Source of the DNA: Protonemura montana
Taxonomy: Eukaryota; Arthropoda; Insecta; Plecoptera; Nemouridae
Reading direction: 5' to 3'
Length of the DNA: 64,000 nucleotides
Assembly (NCBI GenBank): GCA_947568835.1
Contig: OX387606.1
Span: 20,871,225 to 20,935,224 of the forward strand
Shown here: one piece after another, positions 1 to 9,257 of the stretch
Numbering within the stretch: position 1 is the stretch's first letter
Layout of the letters: every line of letters starts with the position of its first letter
The notes under the pieces: generated by a model
The model's database searches: none
What the model was told of the DNA's origin: nothing
Seen by the model: only the letters and a program-made list of their open reading frames with translations
Program-made: the position numbers and the translations under genes

Positions 1-211
1 CTGTGCCCAAAATGTTGGTCGCTTTGACAGAGTCCATGATATTGACTAAACGGAACCCATACACGCAGCTTTTCAAACACAAGTGCGTACAAAACTAAAA
101 TAAACTGCAATACAATTCACGTTGCGAAATACCGTTGTGGTTGAAGAGAAAATGATTTTCTTGGTGGCCTTGCACTTTGATGCATTCCTTAAGATCTGTT
201 TTCTCCTGCAG

Positions 212-428
212 ACTGCTGCTCATGCGTAACACGGGTGTCCTGCAACGTATCACGCGTGCTACGTGGCCCGCCGCCCCCGTCAACGTAGACAAAGCTTTTC
301 CCGGGGTCAAGTTGTTCCAGATCGCTCCTATCTTTGCGATCCTTGGAGCAGGAATCGCATGCAGCCTGTTACTTTTTTGCGTAGAACGTTCCCGATTTGG
401 GTGGCTCCAGCCTCAGTCCGTCAATTAG
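212..428 (+). CDS. Ionotropic receptor, last exon only (IR gene 1, partial)
   Basis: This is the terminal coding exon of an IR whose other exons lie upstream of the window. A TTTCTCCTGCAG acceptor ends at 211 and the frame then runs to TAG at 426-428. The start phase (one base completing a codon) matches the last exons of the two complete IR genes downstream. The translation aligns with theirs: an LLLMRNTGVLQR start corresponds to LSLIRTTGILNL in gene 2, and a final transmembrane helix (FQIAPIFAILGAGIACSLLL) is followed by a short cytoplasmic tail. In the IR family this region is the end of the S2 ligand-binding lobe plus the last membrane helix. The first 211 bases are intron. Assignment rests on paralogy with the neighbours. 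Confidence 0.7.
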
Positions 429-1050
429 GAACTTGGTAGTAAAGTATAGATTTTCGTGAAAAATTACCCATTTTGCTATTAACAAAAAAAAATCCTCAAT
501 TTTGACACTGTGACAATTTTAGCAATTGCGCACACTACGTGTTGGTTGATTACGCAATTCTTTGGTCGTTTGTTTTTCAAGTAATTGTGAAGATGTCAAC
601 ACTGTATGTCATTTATGTCCAATGTTTGTAAGTGCATCATGTAAAAATAAGAAAGTCAAGACTAATATTTGTAGAATTTCATAGATTGCTTGCGATTGCA
701 AAGTTGTTAAAGAATACACGTTTTCACAAAACAAGCTGCTCAAAATTATGTCATTTTTCGATTATGTAACCATCCATTTTTATCACAATATTGTACCAAA
801 AATAACAAGCGTTTACCGTCAACGCGTTCGGTGGCGTGACTCGTTTGTTTGTACTTCCATCCAATAATCTTTAAGTGATTAATTAAATTAATTTTAATGC
901 TCCGGAAATATATTTAAGTGTCGTAGGAAAACAAGAACCCTCAGTGGCAGTAGATGAATGTCCTTTTGCGGGTTTCTGGCTTGGATAGCATATTTCCGGT
1001 ATTACTTAGTTTCTGAACTCAATCGGTTTCTATCACAGAAAGAGTAGACA
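429..1050. other. Spacer between IR genes 1 and 2
   Basis: AT-rich intergenic DNA with no supported coding exon. It holds the 3' flank of IR gene 1 and, at its right end, the core promoter and 5' UTR of IR gene 2. Confidence 0.6.
909..946 (+). promoter_or_regulatory. Possible core promoter (TATA box plus initiator) of IR gene 2
   Basis: A TATATTTAAG box (909-918) is followed 34 bp later by TCAGTG (941-946), close to the arthropod initiator TCAKTY. The spacing is right for TATA to +1, and the inferred start lies about 108 bases upstream of the ATG at 1051. This would give a short intronless leader. It is inference from motif and spacing only. Confidence 0.4.
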
Positions 1051-4000
1051 ATGTTCTCAAGTTGGTCAGGGTGCTTGTGCATCATGATCCTGATAAGCAG
1101 TGCAATGGCACAGCTCCAGATCGACAACTTCGCAAGTCTTACCCTCGAGCTGAAGACTCGTTTTCAAGCACAGTGTATTTTTCTTGTCACCTCCGAAGAT
1201 CTTAACTATCAGCGAGACGCCGTTGAAGTCAGCAAGACTTTGTCGAAAAACGCAATCAAGATGTCAATTTTGAGCGGCAGAATTTTGAACAAGACTGCCA
1301 ATGAGTTCCGCTGTCGAGGAAATAGACCGATCTACATACTACTGGCTGATGATATGGTTAGGAGACACCTTCTCTTGATCCATAAGGTAAACTATTTCTT
1401 ATATGCTGGCCTTAAATGGGGATAAATATCTAAAAATCAAAAAAATTAAATTATATTTATAGGTATTTATTTCAAACAAACGTGTACTTCTTTTAACGCG
1501 TTTGAATATCTAATTGAACATCTTACAATTTTCAAACATTTTTCTTAACAATTTCCTATAAATCTTTATACCACGAGGAATATCCGGAGGAAAAATACAC
1601 TGGTATCAATCATAAGATCACAAGTCACAAGTCCTCTCACTTGAATAGCTGATCTCTTTAAATCACTTTCATTTTGACTTCAAGCTTAGGCGTTGTACGT
1701 CTGATATTAAATATCCACAACTATCAAAACCAAGAATGTTTCTCCTGTTGACAAAGATACCATCCTATCCTCGATGGGTCGTAGCTTTCGACCGTTCGCG
1801 CCCCTACGAGGACTTCTTCGCAGACATCTTCGTGCCCTTTGACTGTGAAATGCTTGTGGCCGAGATGCTAGGCTTCGAGCTGCGCCTTACGTACGTCTAC
1901 CGCGTAACCGAAGTCTCTCCGTTGAGCAAACAGCAATTCGGCACGTGGAGCTCCAGAAGAGGCTTAGAGGCGTCCAGAAATTACCTATACGCCACGAGGA
2001 ACGACCTTGGGGGACTCGTGATGAAGACGACAACTGTCCAAGTCGGTTACCTATCATTAGTTTCTTGGCTTGGTGCTGGTTTGGTATTTTTTTTGTCTGA
2101 TATCACCACCTTTTTTCAGTATGTACCGATTACAAAACTCGTGCACGACGCGACACAGCAGGGGCTGTACATTGACGGGATGTATGGCGAGGTTTGGCAA
2201 ATACTGGAGAAGGAGCAGAATTTCTCGTAAGATATTCCCATTAGGTTTACAGGATTAGTCAGAGCCCGGGGCTTAATTTAAAACTTACTGCCAAGCGAAC
2301 GAGATGGGAACAGGTGGTAATGGTACTTGCTAGTAGTTGCCGTTTTTAACAAATCTCAGCAATTAAAAAAAATGCGACACAAAATATCGATTATTTTATA
2401 TAAATCGTTGAGGTTGGAATCGATGAAGATCATTTGAGAGTTATGCAGTTTAAATGCAAGTAACATAATACAAAAATCCTGACTCTCAAATAGACAGTTA
2501 CTCCACTTAATAGCACCTACCGTTTGCGTTGGTTGGTATTTTTCGGTCTTGAGTTTAATAATAGCACTGGGTTTCTGTTTGAACACGTTATCCATTGCAA
2601 AAATTGCTTCCCTCGGCCAGGTCCAACTTTATACCCCCTTCCGACGGCGAATACGGGGTCTGCAAGAACGGAAACTGTACCGGGATGCTGGCGATGGTCG
2701 TCAACGGCGACGTCCACATAGCTGTCGACGAGTTTGCGTATGACGGGAAGCGAATGGACGTTGTCGACTTTCTGGTGCCGGTTAGCAGTTTCCGGTAAGG
2801 CGCAGTAGTTGGCTTTTCAGAGAAGAATTAGCGTCGCAGATGTTTGGAATTTTACAATTTCTCGTTTGTTTTGTTTTTCATGTTGATCACGATTTTTGTT
2901 CGGACACACCTTTACAGGGTTGCCCGCTAAGCTGCAAATATTTTGGTAATTTTTTAAAACTCATTATCTGTATTTGAAATTTGGAGCATTTACCTTGAGA
3001 GGTCACTGCATTGTGGATTTTTTTCAATTCCATGGTGGGAAAAATAATCAATTCGAAAAAAAAATGAAAGTTGCTGTCCAAATGATTTTCATCATAAATT
3101 CCAGTAAAAAATTTTCTTTGAGAGCAAATCTTATTAAACGCATGTTAAATTTTTTACTAAACAGACTAAAAACAGACTAAACTCAAGCCACAAAGACTTT
3201 AGTTGGATAGAAAAGTCTAGAAAAGTCTAACTTCGTTATATGGTCTCGTTTGAAAAGAGTCGAAATCTTTCCTTGCCAGCCAGTTTAAGAAAAAATTATC
3301 TTTCAAAACCCAATAAATTCACGGTATAAATTTCACGTTGGAAAAAAGTTGCCTGGTGCTACGCACCTTGTCAGGGTCGCCGACTTCACTGTGAATTTTG
3401 ATAGTATCGTATTTTAATTTTTGAAACCCATTCTCTCAATTGAAAATTTGGCGCCTTTTTTGTTGGGGTTCACTGCATTGTGGAAACTTTGTAAATCCCA
3501 ATGTGGTCAAAATAGTTAATTTAAAAAATAAATGGAGTAGCTGTCAAAAAATTGAAATCAAAGAGCTCTAAATGTCTTTTTCTGAGAGCAAAATGTATTA
3601 AATCTCCAATAAATATTACAAGACACATAATAATCATCGCCTTTTATTAACACTATCTGCTTTGCAATAATAGTCTTTTCATGAAATGACCGACGTCTTT
3701 GCAGGATGACCTTGTACGTATATAGACCGGAAACGATCAGATTTCAATGGACCAGCTTCCTGTTGCCCTTCTCACCAATGCTCTGGCTCGGGATCGTGGG
3801 TTCGATCCTCGTCTCGAGCGTGTTACTGAGCATCGGACAACGCATCGAATCCAACGAGTGGAAACTCCTAGACTCCGCGTTCCCAGTCTTTGCTCTCTTT
3901 TGTGGTCAAGGTAGGCGATCTGCGAAGAACTCTCGTTAGTACGTTTTTAGGAATAAACTGAGATTTTTTTGATATCCCGGTGATTAACGACGCACTGTTA

Positions 4001-7000
4001 TGACAAAGTGTCCAGTGACTCTGGTCTACTGACGTCAAAGTATGAAAGGGTGATGATGAGGATGATAAGAATGGTAAGGATGACGACACTTCACTTTAGG
4101 AAGAAGGCGAAGAATTCTGATACATTTGATGAATATTTAAATAAGCGATACCAGTTTTGAGATACCAGTTTGGGGCAGGATCCGACATTACCAACAAAAT
4201 CTAACCGTAATATTTGTCATGTAGTAAGCTTACAACAATTTGAATGATTTTTCAGCTTCACAAAAAAATCTATCCAATATATGATGGTCTTTAGACTCAT
4301 GTCTACTTGATTTATCCTGAGCACTAGGTTTAACAAAAACTATTTGAAATGGGTTTTTAATGCTAAGTAAAGGAGAGCTAAATTTCCCGACGTTTCGTAA
4401 CTTGTACTAGTTACTTCTTCAAGGGTTAGTAACTAGAAGGTACAAGTTACGAAACGTTGGGAAATTTAGTTGTCCTTTACTTAGCATTCAAAGCCCATTT
4501 CAAATAGTTTTTTGTTGAAGCTATCCGATGTATTTGCTGATTTAGCAAATCAAGTGCGTTTCTAGTAAGTTTATAAATTGTTGGTTAAGTATTTCATGTG
4601 AATGTAGATCACTGCTAACTGACTAAAACAAAGTGAAGGTTCCTTAAACACTAGACTACCTCCCCGAGTGCGTTGTCAATCAATATCCCGTACCCAGGCG
4701 ACATCACGGCGTCGACTGAAACGTCATTTACTCGGAGGGTGCTGCTGTCAGTGGGCATCGCCTCCACCGTCGTCGCTGCCGCCTACTCGGGAGCTCTCAC
4801 CTCCACGTTCGCCGTCCAGGTCCCTGAACTGCCGTACGACACCGTCGAGGAGTACGTCGCCGACCCCGCGTTTGAGCTGGGGATCTCGCCGAACGCCTAC
4901 TGGATATACTTCGAGGTAGTTTGAAAGACTTCTACGATCGATATGACTATAAAGAGGGTTTTTTTTCGCTCTTAATTTCTGCGATAACAAGTGTGTGAAC
5001 TTGCGGTCTTTGAAAAGAAACAATTCGTGGCCGATTTCACCAACGAAGAGCAAAATCCAGTTGAAAATTAGCTGAAAGTTTAAGTAAATTTTCAATTTAA
5101 ATTTTCAAATTCAGATTCTTTCACAGTTTTTTCCGGTATTTGGGAAGTTAAAATTTGAACAGTAATTACAAGAATACTAAAAAAAAAAATATGACACGTC
5201 ATATGTGGGATTTTTTTAAGAAGGCACTGTCCTGTCACATTAAAACAAAATTTACGATGTAACTGTCAATACTTTTGCTTTGCGCTAATCTCCGTTTAAT
5301 ATTTTAACCTAGATTCATGAAGGTTTCAATTTTAAACGCTCTTCAAGTTCAAAGAAAATAATGCCAGACATAACGCGTAAAGTATTTCTTTATCACAAAA
5401 CATTCCCATTTGGTTTAACCTCTGTGCTAGTACTTTCTTAACTGAGCTAACTGTGCCAAATGTACTTTTTTGTTTTGAATATAAAGTCTAAATTTATTCG
5501 CTTGACATTTACAAATGTCATTAATTTAGAGAATATTACATCAGCCAAGTACAAGCCAAGTAAAGCCTGATGTTGGTGAAATCAGCTCTGGCTGTCAGTG
5601 AACTGGTACGAACTTGTCAATACAAAAATCACCTTGCAGAATAAAGATACTCTTCTTCATCCGCTGAGCCTGTGTATCGTGATGACTTCAGAACGCCAGG
5701 AGCGGCGTGGCAAAGGACTTACGCGAACAGCTGTACACCAAGCGCAATGAGCAGCCCAGAAGTAGGGTGGGAGGTTTTAAGAAGCTGTGCGAGAGAGCGG
5801 GCAAGTTCGGATGGATCTCCTCGGCGGTCTACGACCCCGAGTACTTTGCCAAGTTTGACTGTGTCATCGTGCCGGTGCCGGGGTACATCATGGTCGACAC
5901 TGTCTCTTTCATCCTCCAGAAGGGAAGTCCTTACAAGGATCTTTTCAACTACAAGTAAGACCATTTATTTTATTTATTTGAGTTCTTTAACGACGCACTG
6001 TTTTGACATCTGGTCATGCGGCACTGGTCTAATGGCGTCGGTGAATGAGCGGATGATTATGAAGATAGTTAACCTAGCTTAAAAGGGAGGAGGGGAAAAC
6101 CGGTGCCAGCACGAAGCCTACTCCTGTCGAAGAGCACCAAGGGGACCACCGACTTAACGTCCCTTCCGAAGGACGGTATAACGCGAACAACAGGATTCCT
6201 CCACAAATCCATTCTGTTGAGAGGTTGATAAGCAAGGCGAGTGAAGTTGCTGTACCAACTTTCATCCCTCCAACCTCTCTCCCGAACAGAACTGGTCATG
6301 TGTATGATGGTCACCCATCCAATACCTGACTCAGCGCAGTGTTGACTTAACTTTCATCCCTCCAACCTCTCTACCAAATAGAACTGGTCATGTGTATGAT
6401 GGTCACCCATCCAATACCTGACCCAGCGCAGTGTTGCTTAACTTTCATCCCTCTAACCTCTCTCCCGAACAGAACTGGTCATGTGTATGATGGTCACCCA
6501 TCCAATACCTGACTCAGCGCTGTGTTGCTTAACATCGGTGATCTCAGGAGGACCGGTGTTTCCAACACGGCAAACCGTTCGGTGACATCTCGTTCACGAG
6601 TTAATGGCCGCATAAAAAATCGCGCTCTAGGCAGTCCGTCGATCCCAAGCACCAGCATGCGTTTAGAAGTAGTGACTCACAAAGAAATATCCGGCCAAGC
6701 TTTGCTGCATTTGTTTGCCATCAACAGATCAAACGACTGATTAAAATCTCCATGAATCCATGACATTTTTAAAGCAGTTTTTTAATAATTTCTAGATTTT
6801 TTCATTTTTCTGAAACACGATCTATGTAAATATACTCAGGGCCAATTTCACTTCCGCCGTTATATCTTGCTTAATCGGAATTTAAGGGGGGTTTTAGAGC
6901 AAAATTAATTTTCCCCGTTTCGCGGACATTTTGAAATATTTGAAAGCGAATGTCAAAAAAATACACAAAAAACATGTAAATTTAAATTTGTGGATGATTC

Positions 7001-8355
7001 AGGAAAGCTTTGTCCAGGCAGATAAAAGACATTTTATTTAGTAGCCGTCATTATTTTCTCTCTGCCCAAATTTCCAGTGGTCCCCTTGGTGCTCTTTGAC
7101 ATGAGTAAGCTACGTGTCGGCACCGGGCTTCCCTCCTCCCTTCTAGCCTAGGCTAGGTTCATCATCCTCATCAACATTTTCTCACTCGCCGGCGTCATTA
7201 GACTAGTTCCACATAAACCGTTGTCAAAACAATGCGTCGTTAGCCAACCTACTGTCGCCATTACGCCGCATCAAACGCACTTCTTCCAGGCCCTTGCTCT
7301 GATTCCAGGCCCTTGCTCTGATTCCAGGCCCTTGCTCTGATTCCAGACCCTTGCTCTGACTCCAAACCCTTGCTCTGACTCCAGGCCCTTGCTCTGACTC
7401 CAGGCCCTTGCTCTGATTCCAGGCCCTTGCTCTGATTCCAGGCCCTTGCTCTGACTCCAGGCCCTTGCTCTGACTCCAGGCCCTTGCTCTGACTCCAGGC
7501 CCTTGCTCTGATTCCAGGCCCTTGCTCTGATTCCAGGCCCTTGCTCTGACTCCAGGCCCTTGCTCTTACTCCAGGACCTTGCTCTGATTCCAGGCCCTTG
7601 CTCTGACTCCAGGCCCTTGCTCTGACTCCAGGCCCTTGCTCTTACTCCAGGCCCTTGCTCTGATTCCAGGCCCTTGCTCTGATTCCAGGCCCTTGCTCTG
7701 ACTCCAGACCCTTGCTCTGACTCCAGGCCCTTGCTCTGACTCCAGGCCCTTGCTCTGACTCCAGGCCCTTGCTCTGACTCTAGGCCCTTGCTCTGATTCC
7801 AGGCCCTTGCTCTGACTCCAGGCCCTTGCTCTGATTCCAGACCCTTGCTCTGACTCCAGGCCCTTGCTCTGACTCCAGGCCCTTGCTCTGACTCCAGGCC
7901 CTTGCTCTGACTCCAGGCCCTTGCTCTGACTCCAGACCCTTGCTCTGACTCCAGACCCTTGCTCTGATTCCAGACCCTTGCTCTGACTCCAGACCCTTGC
8001 TCTGACTCCAGACCCTTGCTCTGATTCCAGACCCTTGCTCTGACTCCAGGCCCTTGCTCTGACTCCAGGCCCTTGCTCTGACTCCAGGCCCTTGCTCTGA
8101 CTCCAGGCCCTTGCTCTGATTCCAGGCCCTTGCTCTTACTCTAGTTCTAATTCTAGGTTGAGTCTCATTCGCACGACGGGGATCTTGAATCTGCTCCACC
8201 ACCGCAAGTGGCCAGAGACCCTGTCAAAGCTGGAGACCATGAAGCCGCTAGTGAACTTCTACCAAGTGGTACCTATTCTCGCCGTGCTAGCGCTGGGGAT
8301 CGCGGTCAGTGCGATGCTCGCCGTGGTAGAGATGACCCATAGAAGAAGTGCATGA
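1051..8355 (+). CDS. Divergent ionotropic receptor, 8 coding exons, 595 aa (IR gene 2)
   Basis: Chemosensory IR, a variant ionotropic glutamate receptor that acts as a ligand-gated cation channel subunit in sensory neurons. Exons: 1051-1386, 1757-2041, 2120-2226, 2621-2794, 3705-3910, 4698-4915, 5692-5954, 8157-8355. All junction phases agree with IR gene 3, and exons 2 and 7 have identical lengths (285 and 263 bp) in both genes. Residues 1-21 form a signal peptide. The S1 lobe includes GNCTGMLAMVVNGDVHIAVD, as in the family's G.W.GM...G..Di pattern. TM1 follows LPFSPMLWLG in exon 5. The M3 helix carries AAYSGALTS, the IR version of the iGluR SYTANLAA motif. S2 lies in exon 7 and the last helix in exon 8. 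The N-terminal domain is short, about 240 residues before S1 peaks. The intron 2042-2119 is only 78 bp and has no stop in frame, so its retention cannot be excluded. AATAAA lies at 8482. It is not a recognisable co-receptor (Ir8a, Ir25a, Ir76b). Confidence 0.8.
2900..3680 (+). repeat. Two copies of an unclassified interspersed repeat (family R1)
   Basis: Two adjacent related segments (about 2910-3330 and 3340-3680) in an intron of IR gene 2 share a GGTCACTGCATTGTGGA core, a preceding TTTGAAATTTGG-like stretch, and AATAATCAATTCGAAAA-like sequence after it. Related copies lie at about 30700-31150 and, inverted, at about 19890-20330. No coding capacity or terminal repeats are visible. Four copies in 64 kb point to an old non-autonomous element. 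Confidence 0.6.
3985..4085 (-). repeat. Degraded tail fragment of the 5S-derived SINE
   Basis: The segment around TTAACGACGCACTGTTATGAC, a later CTGGTCTACTGACGTC and a GATGATGAGGATGAT tract matches the tail of the better-preserved SINE copies at 5975 and 16199. The 5S-like head is missing, so it is a truncated and diverged copy in an intron of IR gene 2. Confidence 0.5.
4334..4514. mobile_element. Foldback (palindromic) element, MITE-like
   Basis: Two arms of about 80 bases are near-perfect inverted repeats around a loop of roughly 20 bases (TTCTTCAAGGG). Each arm runs from the AAACTATTTGAAATGGG end through GCTAAGTAAAGGA and AAATTTCCC to TTTCGTAACTTGTA. No transposase is encoded. It sits in an intron of IR gene 2, 5' of exon 6. 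No clear target-site duplication could be seen. Confidence 0.7.
5975..6640 (-). mobile_element. 5S rRNA-derived SINE with three 5S segments
   Basis: Read on the minus strand, the 5' part contains 5S rRNA-like sequence: CACCGA.GTTAAGCAACA, GGGTCAGGTATTGGATG and the 5S C-box GGATGGGTGACC. This matches a type 1 Pol III internal promoter. The body includes a GGGACGTTAAGTCGG-like segment, an internal CTAGGTTAAC, and a tail ending in a GTGCGTCGTTAAA motif next to AAATAAATAAAATAAATGG. The C-box block occurs three times in tandem (around 6313, 6403 and 6493). It lies in the last intron of IR gene 2. Class membership (SINE3-like) is inferred from the 5S head. Confidence 0.75.
7080..7245 (+). repeat. 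Partial 5S-derived SINE (body and tail)
   Basis: Plus-strand copy that begins within the body (GTCCCCTTGGTGCTCTTTGA), passes through TAGCCTAGGCTAGGTTCATC, and ends near GTCAAAACAATGCGTCGTTA. The 5S head is absent. It is the second copy of this family in the same IR intron. Confidence 0.6.
7280..8150. repeat. 19-bp tandem satellite, about 46 units
   Basis: Head-to-tail copies of CCAGGCCCTTGCTCTGATT with frequent T/C changes (GATT or GACT, AGGC or AGAC, occasional CTTACT). The array fills the 3' part of the last IR gene 2 intron and degrades into CTCTAGTTCTAATTCTAG, the splice acceptor of the terminal exon at 8157. Open frames on the minus strand across it are products of the 57-base (3 x 19) periodicity, not genes. 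Confidence 0.95.
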
Positions 8356-8545
8356 ACCATTTTACAAGCAGATTTATTATTTCCGTGGGCACGGGTAATT
8401 TTTATAGTAGGTATAGTTTTATGTGAAAACGATGAGTCGGTTTTACTAATTAGGTAATTTGGATTTTTTTTTGTTCCTAATAATAAAACACTTAGTCCAT
8501 TACAAGCATTGAAGAATTCCATACAAGAATTGGAGTTCCTCGAGA

Positions 8546-8740
8546 TTGAATGGTTGTGACGCAGTATAGCGTCACTGTAATTAGAGTGACTGTGAGTGTT
8601 CACAGCCTCGTGGTTGTACTTCTTGGAGAACTGTCATTCTCATCAAATTCACTAAAATCCTCTCAAAAATGGCATGTCCATTTGGTTACACCAGCGACAA
8701 GTGGAGTTCGGGGTTTGGACAGCAATTTTAGACAGGTTAT
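8546..8740 (+). mobile_element. Degenerate copy of the tRNA-ended repeat (family R2)
   Basis: Starts with a hairpin-like GTGACGC..GCGTCAC pair, then AGAGTGACTGTGAGTGTTCA, TTGGAGAACTGTCATTCTCA and CTAAAATCCTCTC, and finishes with a decayed tRNA-like segment (GGTTACACCAGCGACAAGTG then GTTCGGGGTTTGG). The two better-preserved copies at about 17000-17200 and 17300-17465 define the family. It lies in the spacer between IR genes 2 and 3. Confidence 0.6.
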
Positions 8741-9115
8741 AAGTGTTCCGAATAATAAATCAGTTTCATCATTGAAACCATTTCAAATTTTGAATCAGAT
8801 TTCTCAGCCTTAGATATGTCTAATTAACTTTAAAAGCGCAGAAATACTTGAACAAATAAATTCCTTGCCACGTAACTAGATGCTTATCTAATTTTTCAAT
8901 CGGTTACTGTAAATAGACGATGCTCTTATTGTGAATGGAAAAATATTGATGCCGTCTACAAATACATGGTTTGCCAATACTAGTTTCAGTCTTGAACCAT
9001 CAAGCAATTGGTTGAATGCGTTCGACAGTTAGTTAAAGTTAACAATTGAAATTAGAAGCACAAATACGCTATGTTGACCGACAACTCCCATGGCTGAGTT
9101 TACTTCGCCCCCGGA

Positions 9116-9126
9116 TATAAATAAAG
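9116..9126 (+). promoter_or_regulatory. Possible TATA box of IR gene 3
   Basis: TATAAATAAAG lies 142 bases upstream of the ATG at 9258, in the spacer after IR gene 2. A weak initiator-like TTCAAGT follows at about 9159. The spacing resembles that of the IR gene 2 promoter. Confidence 0.3.
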
Positions 9127-9257
9127 AGAATAATAAAAAAAAGAGCCATGAATTTTATTTCAAGTAGTTCACGTGATTGATATTGAAGAACAGGCTAGTT
9201 AGCGGACAGCCGTGGTGTGAATTCGAGATGAAATATTGTTTTTGAAAGAGGCAATAG

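Noticed and set aside
2070-2119. Extra transmembrane helix in IR gene 2 (hydrophobic in-frame stretch)
   Set aside because: The paralogous gene has an intron at exactly this place and exon 2 is 285 bp in both; the stretch is best read as a 78-bp intron.
7780-8202. 140-codon minus-strand frame over the 19-bp satellite
   Set aside because: A pure product of the satellite; the peptide is a 19-residue tandem with no other features.
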